A stretch of DNA of 64,000 bases, from positions 372,001 to 436,000 of the forward strand of contig NZ_SAIY01000005.1 of NCBI RefSeq assembly GCF_010560025.1, given 5' to 3'. Numbering within the stretch: position 1 is the first letter of the stretch; every line of letters begins with the position of its first letter. Below, in pieces: positions 42,218-50,884 of this stretch. Source of the stretch: Verrucosispora sioxanthis (lineage in GTDB: Bacteria; Actinomycetota; Actinomycetes; Mycobacteriales; Micromonosporaceae). The notes under the pieces were generated by a model. That model saw nothing but the letters and a program-made list of their open reading frames with translations. It made no database searches and was not told the origin of the DNA. The translations under genes were made by a program, and so were the position numbers.

Positions 42218-43309
42218 CTACGACGACCGGGGTCGGGTGGTCTCCAGATTCAGCCAGGTGGCGAGAGCCTCGATCTCGGCGTCGACCTCGGCGGTCATCG
42301 CCGGGGTGAAGGGGACGTCCTGGTGCAGTGCGTTGACGACGAGGACGCCCGCCTTGCGGTCGGCGGTCGCGTCCAGCTTGCCGACGAGCCGGTCGTGATG
42401 AAGGACCGGCAGGGCGAAGTAGCCCCAGCGGCGTTTCTCTCGGGGCTTGTACATCTCCAGGAGATACTCGTAGCCGAACAACTGCTCGGTGCGTACCCGA
42501 TCGTGGATCAGCCGGTCGAACGGCGACAGCAACGCGGTACGCCCCTCGAACGGCAACCCGAGGTACGCCGGGTCGACCCGCCAGGTTCCGGGTACGCCCT
42601 CGACCACGGCCTCCTCCCCGGCGAGGCCGACGAACGGCGACTCGCCCGGGGTCAACGTGCCACCGGACCGGGCGATGCCCAACGCGGCGAGCCGGCGCTC
42701 GTCGCGCAGCCGGGCCGCCTCGCCCGGATCGAGGTCGGGCAGGTCGACCGGGTAGACCCGCTCGGGAAGATCCCAGTAGCGCTGCCGTCCCTTGCGGCCG
42801 GCGATCGCCACCTCGCCGTGCCGGGCCAGCAGTTCGAGCATCTTGGTGACGTTGCGGTTGTTGGTCCAGCCGCTCGACGGCCAGGGCACCACACTGGTGT
42901 CCGGGATGTCCCGGGACAGCAACGGGCCCTTCGCCGCCAGCACAGCCAGGATGTCCCGGCGGAACGACGCGTTCTGTTCCAGCCAGGCCCGGGCGGACGG
43001 ATGGGTCGCGGCGCGGGCCTCGGCGATCACGGCGGGCAGATCATCCGGCGTCCGGATGTAGGCGACGGTCTCGACCAGGCGGCGCTCGACCTCGATCGCC
43101 CTGGTCAGCTGCGCGGGATCGTAGGTCGGACCGAGTCGGCTGAACAGCACGAGATCGGCGCTTGGCGCGATGGCCGCCGTGGGATCGAGTTGCAGGACCG
43201 TGAGCCGCTCGACGACCGCCACCAGGTCGTTCGGGCGCGGCACGGCGAGCAACTGGGCCCGGACCGCGATCCGCCGGGCGTCGTCCCGCGTCAGCCGATG
43301 AACGACCAT
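42218..43309 (-). CDS. YcaQ/AlkX-type DNA glycosylase (winged-helix, HTH_42)
   Basis: The protein has 363 residues. The pattern of the HTH_42/DUF1006 superfamily is clear: LTRDDARRIAVRAQLL at the start, LTVLQLDPTAAIAPSADLVLFSRLG, GLAGEEAVVEGVPGTWRVDP, LLSPFDRLIHDR, YEYLLEMYKPREKRRWGYFALPVLHHDRLVGKLD. The catalytic motif is QLD (Q-phi-D), the AlkX/YcaQ type that unhooks interstrand crosslinks and N7-alkylguanines, rather than the Q-phi-Q of AlkZ self-resistance enzymes. It stands between the NB-ARC regulator and the TPP enzyme and is divergent from the latter. Confidence 0.85.
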   Translation of the reverse strand: MVVHRLTRDDARRIAVRAQLLAVPRPNDLVAVVERLTVLQLDPTAAIAPSADLVLFSRLGPTYDPAQLTRAIEVERRLVETVAYIRTPDDLPAVIAEARAATHPSARAWLEQNASFRRDILAVLAAKGPLLSRDIPDTSVVPWPSSGWTNNRNVTKMLELLARHGEVAIAGRKGRQRYWDLPERVYPVDLPDLDPGEAARLRDERRLAALGIARSGGTLTPGESPFVGLAGEEAVVEGVPGTWRVDPAYLGLPFEGRTALLSPFDRLIHDRVRTEQLFGYEYLLEMYKPREKRRWGYFALPVLHHDRLVGKLDATADRKAGVLVVNALHQDVPFTPAMTAEVDAEIEALATWLNLETTRPRSS

Positions 43310-43448
43310 TCCGCGACCCTACCCGGTCGACCAGCCCCCTCAAGATCCGCGCACTTTCGGGGATATCGCTGCCTCCGGCACCCGCGACGCCGCACCATCA
43401 GGGAAGTTGCGGCGCAGTGCCGGTAGTCCGACCCGGAAGGCGTACCCG

Positions 43449-45299
43449 ATGAGCGCAGACCATGTCGGCACGCGGGTGCCGGCCGAGCCGTGGCCGTTGC
43501 CCCGCGACGCCAGCGTCGCGGACCACCTCGTGCAGCGGCTCGCCTGCTGGGGCGTACGCCGCTACTTCGGCTTCCCCGGCGACGGCATCAACGGGATGAC
43601 CTCCGCCCTGCAACGCACCAACGAGCAGACGCAGTTCGTCCAGGTGCGGCACGAGGAGACCGCCGGGTTCGCCGCCTCGGCACACGTGAAGTACGGCGGC
43701 GGGCCGCTCGGCGCGGTGCTGGTCACCAGCGGTCCGGGCGCCATCCACGCCCTCAACGGGCTCTACGACGCGAAGCTGGACCACCAGCCGGTGATCGCCC
43801 TGGTCGGACACACCGCGCTCACCGCCGAGGGGGGCGGCTACTACCAGGAGGTGGACCTGCTCGCCCTCTACAAGGACGTGGCGGCGGCGTTCCTGGCCCA
43901 GCTCGACCACCCGTCCCAGGTACGCCACCTGGTGGACCGGGCGTGCCGGACCGCGCTGGCCCGGCGTACCGTCACCGCCCTGGTGCTGCCGCTCGACGTG
44001 CAGGACCTGCCGGCGGTGCCCAACCCACCGCACGCCCACGGCTTCTACCACACCAGCAGCGTGCCGAGCAGCGGTCCGACCACGCCGCCGGAGGCGGACA
44101 TCCGGCACGCCGCGCAGGTGCTGGGCAGCGGCGAGCGGGTGGCCATGCTGGTCGGCCAGGGTGCGCTCGGCGCCGAGAACGAGGTCCGCGAGATCGCCCA
44201 CCGGCTCGGCGCGGGCGTGGCGACGGCGCTGCTCGGGTTCACCGCCGTGGACCACCGGGAGCCGTGGGTGACCGGCGCCATCGGTCTGCTGGGCACCCGA
44301 CCCAGCTGGCAGTTGATGAACCAGTGTGACCGGCTGCTCATCGTCGGCAGCAACATGCCGTACTCGGAGTTCTACCCACCGCCCGGCCAGGCGCGCGCGG
44401 TGCAGATCGACCACGACGGCACCCAACTCGGGCTGCGTTACCCGACCGAGGTGAACCTGACCGGTGACGCCGCGCCGACCCTGCGGGCGCTGCTCGCCGC
44501 CCTCGGTCCCGGCCCCGGACCGACCCGTTGGCGGGAGACCGTCGCCGGGGCCACCGCCGCGTGGCGGCAGTCGCAGCGGGAACTGGCCGAGCAGGCCGCC
44601 CACCCGGTCAACCCGCAGCTGCTCTTCGCCACCCTCAGCGAACGTCTGCCCGACGACGTGATGCTCGCCGTGGACTGCGGCACCACCACCGCCTGGTACG
44701 CCCGGCACGTCAAGGTGCGTCCGGGGATGCTGGCCAGCCTGTCGGGCACCCTGCTGTCGATGGGCGGTGCCATGCCGTACGCCCTGGCGGCGAAGTTCGC
44801 CCACCCGGACCGTCCGCTGGTGGCCCTGATCGGTGACGGCGCGATGCAGATGAACGGGGTCAACGAGCTGATCACGGTGGCGAAGTACTGGCAGGGCTGG
44901 GCCGACCCACGGTTCGTGGTGCTGGTGCTCAACAACCGGGACCTGGCCTTCGTCAGCTGGGAGCAGCGCTCCGACGAGGGCACCCCGATGTTCCCGGACA
45001 GCCAGCAGCTGCCCGACATCGCGTACCACCGCTGGGGTGAGGTGCTGGGGCTGCGCGGCGAGCTGGTCGACCACCCGGACCAGGTGACCGACGTGTGGGA
45101 CCGGGCACTGCGCGCCGACCGCCCGACGGTGATCAACGCGCTGGTCGACCCCGCCGAGCTGATGATGCCGCCACACTTCACCGTCGACCAGGCCCGCAAG
45201 ACCGCCGCCGCGGTGCTGCGCGGCGACACCGACTGGGCCGGCATCGTCCGCCGCGGCATCCCCAGCGTCCTCACCACCTACCGCCCCCGCCGCCACTAA
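43449..45299 (+). CDS. Thiamine-diphosphate enzyme, pyruvate oxidase/acetolactate synthase-like
   Basis: A three-domain TPP enzyme of 616 residues: N-terminal PYR domain (YFGFPGDGINGMTSAL, VRHEETAGFAASAHVKYGG with the activating Glu, VTSGPGAIHALNGLYDAKLD), a central FAD/ADP-like domain, and a C-terminal PP domain with the TPP/Mg motif GDGAMQMNGVNELITVAKYW...NN near residue 461. The resemblance is to stand-alone pyruvate oxidase (POXB)-like actinobacterial proteins. The true substrate is not clear, and no small regulatory subunit lies next to it. ATG 43449 is chosen over an upstream start with an unlikely extension. It ends at the inverted repeat 45321-45381. Confidence 0.85.
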   Translation: MSADHVGTRVPAEPWPLPRDASVADHLVQRLACWGVRRYFGFPGDGINGMTSALQRTNEQTQFVQVRHEETAGFAASAHVKYGGGPLGAVLVTSGPGAIHALNGLYDAKLDHQPVIALVGHTALTAEGGGYYQEVDLLALYKDVAAAFLAQLDHPSQVRHLVDRACRTALARRTVTALVLPLDVQDLPAVPNPPHAHGFYHTSSVPSSGPTTPPEADIRHAAQVLGSGERVAMLVGQGALGAENEVREIAHRLGAGVATALLGFTAVDHREPWVTGAIGLLGTRPSWQLMNQCDRLLIVGSNMPYSEFYPPPGQARAVQIDHDGTQLGLRYPTEVNLTGDAAPTLRALLAALGPGPGPTRWRETVAGATAAWRQSQRELAEQAAHPVNPQLLFATLSERLPDDVMLAVDCGTTTAWYARHVKVRPGMLASLSGTLLSMGGAMPYALAAKFAHPDRPLVALIGDGAMQMNGVNELITVAKYWQGWADPRFVVLVLNNRDLAFVSWEQRSDEGTPMFPDSQQLPDIAYHRWGEVLGLRGELVDHPDQVTDVWDRALRADRPTVINALVDPAELMMPPHFTVDQARKTAAAVLRGDTDWAGIVRRGIPSVLTTYRPRRH

Positions 45300-45320
45300 C
45301 CCCACCCCCTCCCCCACCTT

Positions 45321-45381
45321 GTCGATCATGAGGTTGACGGCAGTTTTTGATCTTCAGCCTGCCGTCAACCTCATGATCAAC
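45321..45381. repeat. GATCATG-type intergenic inverted repeat, 20-bp perfect arms
   Basis: Arms starting GATCATGAGGTTGACGGC (45324-45343) and their exact complement (45359-45378), extended by two outer pairs around one mismatch, flank a 15-nt loop. They lie between the converging TPP-enzyme and PBP genes, a probable bidirectional terminator. Confidence 0.8.
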
Positions 45382-45413
45382 GGGGGTAAGGTCGGGCAGC
45401 AGGACGGTGTGGG

Positions 45414-47609
45414 TCAGCCGCGGGTGCGGTCTCGGAACCAGCGGCGGAGGTCGGACAGCGGGTCGTCATCGGCGCGGCGGGGATCGGTGAGCGGGTCGCG
45501 GTCGACCGGGCGGCGGGGGGTGCCAGCCAGTTCGCGGGTGGGCGGGGTGAAGGACTGCTCCGGCTGGCCCTCGACTGCCGTGCCGATGATCCGGGCTACC
45601 GCGTCGATCACCCGGGCCTGGACGGCGGCACCGACCGAGTCGGTCGGGTCGTCCGGGTTGGCGGCGATGCCGGCGACCGCGACCTGCGGGGTGTACCCGA
45701 CGAAGCTCTCCGTGGCGGCCTGGTCGGAGCTGCCGGTCTTGCCGGCCACCGGACGCCCGTCGAGGATCCGGTTCACCGCGGTGGCGGTGCCACCGTTGCA
45801 CTGCCCGAAGGCGGACTGCTGACCCACCGGGCAGCGCGCGGCGTCGGTGGCGGCGCGGGCCACGTCGGGGTCGAGCACCTCGCGGCAGTCCGGGTCGCCG
45901 ACGGGCAGCCGCTGACCGTCCGGCGCGGTCACCGACACCACCGGCAGCGGCGCGCAGTACGTCCCCTCCGCCGCCACCGTGGCGTACGCGTTGGCCAGGT
46001 CGAGTGGGGTGGTGGCGGCCACGCCGAGGGTGAACGCGCCCCAGTCGGCCGCGTCGTTCTCGGCGAAGTCGGCGTCGGACTCCGCCCGGAAGGTGATGCC
46101 CAGCCGCTGGGCCATCTCGACCACCTTCTCCGGTCCGACCTGCTCAGCCAGCCAGACGAAGTAGGTGTTCACCGAGCGGCCGAAGCCGTCCCACATCATC
46201 CGGTACCCGTCCATCCACTCCGGGTTGGCGTTGGCGGGACACCAGCGACCGTCGCAGCTGCCCTCCCCCTCGGCGGCGTACCGGGTGGGCAGCCGGCTGG
46301 GCGCGTCGAAGCCGGTGGACAGGGTCCGGCCGGACTCCAGCGCGGCGAGCATGGTGAACAGCTTGAAGGTGGAACCGGCCTGGTAGCCGGCGACACCGGC
46401 ACCGCCGGAGATCAACGGGTTGACGGTGTTCGGGTAGTTGACCTGACCGCCGGGGTTGCCGTCGAGGCTGTAGTGCCGGTTGACCGCCATCGCCAGGACG
46501 CGACCGGTGCCCGGCTCGACGGCGGCGATCGGTACGGCGCGCGGGTTGTCGTACCCGTAGATGCCGGTGGCCTGGCGCTGCGCGGTGGCCTGGATCTTCG
46601 GATCCAGCGTCGTCACCACGGTGTAACCACCGCGTCGTAGTGCCTGCTCCCGCTCCTGCACGGTGTCGCCGAACTCCGGCTGGGCGACCCACCAGCGGCG
46701 CAGGTAGTCGCAGAAGAAGCCCCACCCGTCGCGCCCACCGGCGGTGGCGGCGCAGCCGTTGGCCTGCTCGCTCGGGTCCAGCGTCAGCTTCTCGGCGCGA
46801 GCCTCGGCGGCCTGATCGGCGGTGATCGCCCCGGTCTCGACCATCGAGTCCAGCACGTAACCTCGGCGTTCCAGCGCCGCGTCGGCGTCGCCGTCGATCG
46901 GGCTGTACGCCTCCGGCGACTGCACCAGGCCGGCGAGCAGCGCCGCCTCGGCGAGAGTCAGGTCGGCCGGCGCCTTGGAGAAGTAGCGCTGGCTCGCGGC
47001 CGCCACCCCGTACGCCCCCGACCCGAAGTACGCGATGTTAAGGTAGCGGTTGAGGATCTCGTCCTTGCCGAGGCGCTGCTCCAGGGCGTTCGCGTACCGG
47101 ATCTCCTGGAGCTTGCGGCCGATCGTCGGTTCGGTGGCCGCGGCCCGCTCCTCCGCGGTGCGGTTCGGGTCGGTCTTGAGCACGTTGCGGACGTACTGCA
47201 TGGTCAGCGTCGAGCCGCCCTGCCCGCTGCCCTCGGTGACGTTGCTGACCACCGCCCGGAGCATGCCGCGCAGGTCGACCCCGCCGTGGTCGTAGAACCG
47301 CCGGTCCTCGGCGGCCACGATCGCCTGGCGCATCACCGGCGCGATCTCCGCCAGCGCCACGTCGGTGCGATTGACGTCGTAGAACGTGGTGATCAGCGTC
47401 TTACCGTCGTTGGCGTAGAGGTAGGACCGCTGCGGGGTGGCCGGGGTCCGCAGCGCCTCGGGCAACGCGGCGTAGTTGCCGAGTGCCGCCTTCGCGGCGA
47501 AACCGAGCAGCAGGTTGCCCGGTAGCGCGGCGACCGCCAGGACCAGGCCGGCGAGTACGCCGGTCAGCACGACGGTGAACAGCCGCGACAGCGGCGTAGG
47601 GGTGGCCAT
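45414..47609 (-). CDS. Class A penicillin-binding protein (PBP1-like, GT51 plus transpeptidase)
   Basis: A bifunctional peptidoglycan synthase of about 731 residues. An N-terminal membrane anchor (LFTVVLTGVLAGLVLAVAAL) leads into the GT51 glycosyltransferase (AAEDRRFYDHGGVDLRG with the catalytic Glu, GGSTLTMQYVRN, KLQEIRYANALE), then the transpeptidase with SxxK as STFK, SxN as SVN and KTG as KTGSSDQ. It polymerises and crosslinks glycan outside the membrane. The start is uncertain: ATG 47609 keeps the family-like N-terminus, and ATG 47636 is possible. The C-terminal tail is rich in Arg and Asp. Confidence 0.9.
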   Translation of the reverse strand: MATPTPLSRLFTVVLTGVLAGLVLAVAALPGNLLLGFAAKAALGNYAALPEALRTPATPQRSYLYANDGKTLITTFYDVNRTDVALAEIAPVMRQAIVAAEDRRFYDHGGVDLRGMLRAVVSNVTEGSGQGGSTLTMQYVRNVLKTDPNRTAEERAAATEPTIGRKLQEIRYANALEQRLGKDEILNRYLNIAYFGSGAYGVAAASQRYFSKAPADLTLAEAALLAGLVQSPEAYSPIDGDADAALERRGYVLDSMVETGAITADQAAEARAEKLTLDPSEQANGCAATAGGRDGWGFFCDYLRRWWVAQPEFGDTVQEREQALRRGGYTVVTTLDPKIQATAQRQATGIYGYDNPRAVPIAAVEPGTGRVLAMAVNRHYSLDGNPGGQVNYPNTVNPLISGGAGVAGYQAGSTFKLFTMLAALESGRTLSTGFDAPSRLPTRYAAEGEGSCDGRWCPANANPEWMDGYRMMWDGFGRSVNTYFVWLAEQVGPEKVVEMAQRLGITFRAESDADFAENDAADWGAFTLGVAATTPLDLANAYATVAAEGTYCAPLPVVSVTAPDGQRLPVGDPDCREVLDPDVARAATDAARCPVGQQSAFGQCNGGTATAVNRILDGRPVAGKTGSSDQAATESFVGYTPQVAVAGIAANPDDPTDSVGAAVQARVIDAVARIIGTAVEGQPEQSFTPPTRELAGTPRRPVDRDPLTDPRRADDDPLSDLRRWFRDRTRG

Positions 47610-47703
47610 GGTCACCAGGATTGCCGCGAAAGCCATCTTCCGGCCACCACAATCGGCCAATTGTCAGGCAATTCACCGCCATTTGCCAGCCAACCGGTGC
47701 AGG

Positions 47704-48093
47704 TCAGCCGCCGAAGACCCGATGCCAGCTGATCAAACCGGGCAGCAGGAGCACCGCACCCAGCAGGGACAGTACGGTCGACACCAGCGGGAACCGGGCC
47801 CGACGCAACGCCCGGCTCAGGTACTCCTGCCGTATCTCCTGTTTCTCTGCCTCACTGAAGTCACGGTCGATGTAGAGGTCCGCCTCCCGCTCCGCCGTCT
47901 GGAACAGGTGCGCCGCCCAGGTGGTGAAGGCTGCGGCAACCACCCAGAGCGCTGCGTCCAGCGCCACCTTCGCGGTGGACACCTGCGGGTCGGGTGGCCC
48001 CGTCGACACCGACGTCAACATGTTGATCCCCGCGCCGGCGAAGAGCCCGGCGAGGAAGTTCAGCGTCGACGGGGCCGGGATCGCGACGCTCAT
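47704..48093 (-). CDS. Small membrane protein of the REC-TIR/NTPase operon
   Basis: A protein of 129 residues with three predicted transmembrane segments (STLNFLAGLFAGAGINML, ALDAALWVVAAAFTTWAAHLF, LVSTVLSLLGAVLLLPGLI) and a charged cytoplasmic stretch (EREADLYIDRDFSEAEKQEIRQEYLSRAL) before the last segment. I do not recognise a family. It starts inside the stop of the NTPase gene (ATGA), so the two are made together. It could anchor the NTPase, or be a pore-forming or signalling component; both are inference. Confidence 0.65.
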   Translation of the reverse strand: MSVAIPAPSTLNFLAGLFAGAGINMLTSVSTGPPDPQVSTAKVALDAALWVVAAAFTTWAAHLFQTAEREADLYIDRDFSEAEKQEIRQEYLSRALRRARFPLVSTVLSLLGAVLLLPGLISWHRVFGG

Positions 48094-50819
48094 CGGCCCG
48101 GCTCCGATGGCGGTTCGGGCCAGGGCAGGTCGGGCCAGGCCGTACCGCAGATCCGCTTGCCCAGTGCGTCGATGCGTTCCAGGAGGTCCAGGCTGACGGT
48201 GTTGTCGAGTTCGGTGGCGAGTGCGGTGAGTTCTGCTCGGTAGCCCAGCAGTTCGCGGAGCTTCTCCTGCACCGCCGGCGTCTGCACCGTCCCGTCCCGC
48301 TTGGCGATCTGCTCGCGGATCGTGCCTTCGATCTGGTCGACCCCGCGCCGCCAGGCACGCAACTGCTGGGTGGTCAGCGCCATACCGGTCGGTGCCAGGA
48401 CGGTCTCGGGCAGGACGGGTTGCGTGCGGGGCTCGGTCGGGTCGGGTCGCCCGTGATTGAGCACCTCGCCGATGAGCTTGAGGCTCTCCATCTGCACGAT
48501 CCGCCAGACGATGTCGGCAAGCTGCGCGGCCACGAACGGGATCCGTAGTCGCTCCTCCGGGGCGGTCGGCAGGGTCGGGGTTCGCATCGCCCGCAGCACC
48601 CGCTGGAACAGCGTCTGAAGGTGGTCGCGGGTGCCGGTCGCGGCCTCCGTGCAGAGCAGGTTCGCCTCCAGCACCTGCGACAGGTCGATCTCGCGACCAG
48701 CCACGGTCCACTCCTGCTCCCGACCCATCAGCCAGGTGTGTGCGGTCTCCATCGCCTGGTGCATCGGCGTGCCCGCGCGGACCAGGGCGCTGAGACACAT
48801 CGCGGTGGTGGCCTCGTCGCGGTTCCAGGTGCCCGTGCCGCTGCGCCACCAGTTGTCGAACGGCCCACCCTCGGCCACCCGGCGCAGCAGCCAATTGCAG
48901 GCATCGCGCACCACCGGGTGGTCGACACGCAGGTTGGCCTGGCACAGACCGAGGACTACGCGGGCGGTCACCCAGGGCACCCGGGCCGGGTAGAAGTTGC
49001 CGTCGGCCTCCTGCGCCCGGGCCGCCACCTCCACGAGTTGGTCGATCCGGTCCTGCTTGCGAAAGCGGGCCGGCGCGGAGCCCTCGAAGCCGAGCAGCAG
49101 ACCGAGCACCCAGTTGCGGTACATCCGGTCGGGGTCCAGCTCGTCAGCGGTCATGCCGGCCAGGTGCGGCGCCCCGCCCAGCAGCGCGTCCTCCTGGGCC
49201 ATCGACCGCTGGATCTCCTCGAAGTCGGCGAAGTCGGCCGTCACCGCCCCCACCGGTTCGGGAAGCGCACAGCCCGGGTCGTGGTAGCTCCACCGCTCCC
49301 GCACCCAGCCGGCGATCGCCTGCCACGCCTCGTCGTGACTGAGCTGATGCAGGGCGCTGGCGGCGAAGACCCCAGCCCCCAGGTTGTCGTTCCAGGTCGA
49401 GTCCTCGGCGCTGCGCTGGCTCAGCGAACGGCCGAGCCGGGTCAGTGTGTCCCAGGTGGTCACCAGGTAGAGGCTGTCCCGGCGGACCTCGTCGGGCGAG
49501 ATGAGACTGTCCAGCCGACTCAACGTAGCCTTCATCAGCCGGTCGCCGCCGCGTTGCAGGTGCAGCCAGACGATCCGCTCCGGACGACTCCACCGCCGGT
49601 CGGCGTCCCACTGGTTACGGGCCCGGTTCATCACCAGTTGTGCTCGCCGCCGCGAACCGATCTGGTACGCGCCGTCGATCTGGAACACCAACCCGGCGTC
49701 CCGCAGCTGCTGCAACGGCTCCCGCAGATGCCCCGCCTCGCGGACCGCCATCTGCAACTCCAGCATGCCCAGGCAGGCCAACCGGTACAGCGCCTCCTGC
49801 CGCCCCGCCCCGGTCACCTCGCGGGTGTAGTACTCCTCCAGGTCCGATTCCGTCGGCACCCGGCCCAGAGCGTCGGACAACTCGATCGCGGTGAGCGCGA
49901 TGTGGGCGTCCTCGCGGGCCAGGGAACGGATCCTCGGCCAGCGCTGTTCATCGATGCCGCTGTCCACCAGGAGCTGGTTGACCAGTTGCCGTCCCTCGGC
50001 CAGCACCGGCGTGAGGGCTCGGGCCGGCTCACCCCGACGCAGGATCTCGGCGGCCGACTTCCAACTCGTGGCCAGCACCTGCAGGGTCAGACCGAAATCG
50101 CTGCGCAGCCGCTCCACGCAGTCGAACAGTTCGTTGCGCACCGGCAGGTTCGCGTGCAGGTTCTCCATCACCACGAGGTACGCGCCGGTCCGGCTGCGCT
50201 CCTGCTCCAGCATCGCCAGCACAATCGACGCCGGCCCGTCCGCCGGGTCGCTGAGGTTCAGCCACACCACCCCGTCGCCCTGGGCCAACCGCTGCTCGAC
50301 GACATTGGCCACCAGCGCCGACTTGCCACAACCGTGGTCACCGACCACGACCACGTCCTGCCCCGCCTCCAGCATCTCGTCGACCTTGATCGAGCTGGGG
50401 GTAATCCGGTGCAGACGGGCGTAATAGTCCATTGTGGTCTGATTCGGCAACTGCGCGTGCCCGACCCGCTTGGGCTGCCACCAGTCGCCCAGGGTCTCCC
50501 CCCACTCGACCAGGGCGTAGCTCAGCAGCACCAGCGGGGAGACGCCGACCGACACGGCGGCGACCCGGACCGCCGCTTCGGGAAGCCATACCTGCAACGG
50601 CTCGCCCGCAGTCTCGACCCGCACCATCAGGCCATGCACACCGTTGACGAACTGCCTGGTCACCTCGGTGGAGACGTGCAGCGCCGCACGCCGACCGTTC
50701 GGCAGTGCCGTCTGCGCGAGCAGATCCAGCCGCGCGGCATCGAGCAGTTCGAGGATGGTGGCATCCGAGCCGAGGGCGCTCACCGCCTTCCAGCCGGCGG
50801 GTGATTCGACCGTCGTCAC
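48090..50819 (-). CDS. P-loop NTPase (STAND-like) with terpene-cyclase-type repeats
   Basis: A protein of 909 residues. The N-terminal 120 residues are a helical/beta domain I do not recognise (ELLDAARLDLLAQTALPNGRRAA). An NTPase follows with Walker A GDHGCGKSA near residue 160 and a hydrophobic strand LVVMENLHA as Walker B; the layout is STAND-like. Residues about 600-680 (PWVTARVVLGLCQANLRV, RDACNWLLRRVAEGGPFDNWW, GTGTWNRDEATTAMCLSALV) read like squalene/terpene-cyclase or prenyltransferase alpha-alpha repeats, an unusual addition. A coiled-coil-like end follows. GTG 50819 has a strong AGGAGGG site. The gene follows a methyltransferase gene at 65 bp and overlaps the small membrane protein gene. 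Confidence 0.7.
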   Translation of the reverse strand: MTTVESPAGWKAVSALGSDATILELLDAARLDLLAQTALPNGRRAALHVSTEVTRQFVNGVHGLMVRVETAGEPLQVWLPEAAVRVAAVSVGVSPLVLLSYALVEWGETLGDWWQPKRVGHAQLPNQTTMDYYARLHRITPSSIKVDEMLEAGQDVVVVGDHGCGKSALVANVVEQRLAQGDGVVWLNLSDPADGPASIVLAMLEQERSRTGAYLVVMENLHANLPVRNELFDCVERLRSDFGLTLQVLATSWKSAAEILRRGEPARALTPVLAEGRQLVNQLLVDSGIDEQRWPRIRSLAREDAHIALTAIELSDALGRVPTESDLEEYYTREVTGAGRQEALYRLACLGMLELQMAVREAGHLREPLQQLRDAGLVFQIDGAYQIGSRRRAQLVMNRARNQWDADRRWSRPERIVWLHLQRGGDRLMKATLSRLDSLISPDEVRRDSLYLVTTWDTLTRLGRSLSQRSAEDSTWNDNLGAGVFAASALHQLSHDEAWQAIAGWVRERWSYHDPGCALPEPVGAVTADFADFEEIQRSMAQEDALLGGAPHLAGMTADELDPDRMYRNWVLGLLLGFEGSAPARFRKQDRIDQLVEVAARAQEADGNFYPARVPWVTARVVLGLCQANLRVDHPVVRDACNWLLRRVAEGGPFDNWWRSGTGTWNRDEATTAMCLSALVRAGTPMHQAMETAHTWLMGREQEWTVAGREIDLSQVLEANLLCTEAATGTRDHLQTLFQRVLRAMRTPTLPTAPEERLRIPFVAAQLADIVWRIVQMESLKLIGEVLNHGRPDPTEPRTQPVLPETVLAPTGMALTTQQLRAWRRGVDQIEGTIREQIAKRDGTVQTPAVQEKLRELLGYRAELTALATELDNTVSLDLLERIDALGKRICGTAWPDLPWPEPPSEPGR

Positions 50820-50884
50820 CGGCGTACCCCCTCCTCAGGCGGCTCACCCTGGGTCAACCGGCGGTCACCGGGACGCTTTTGATG

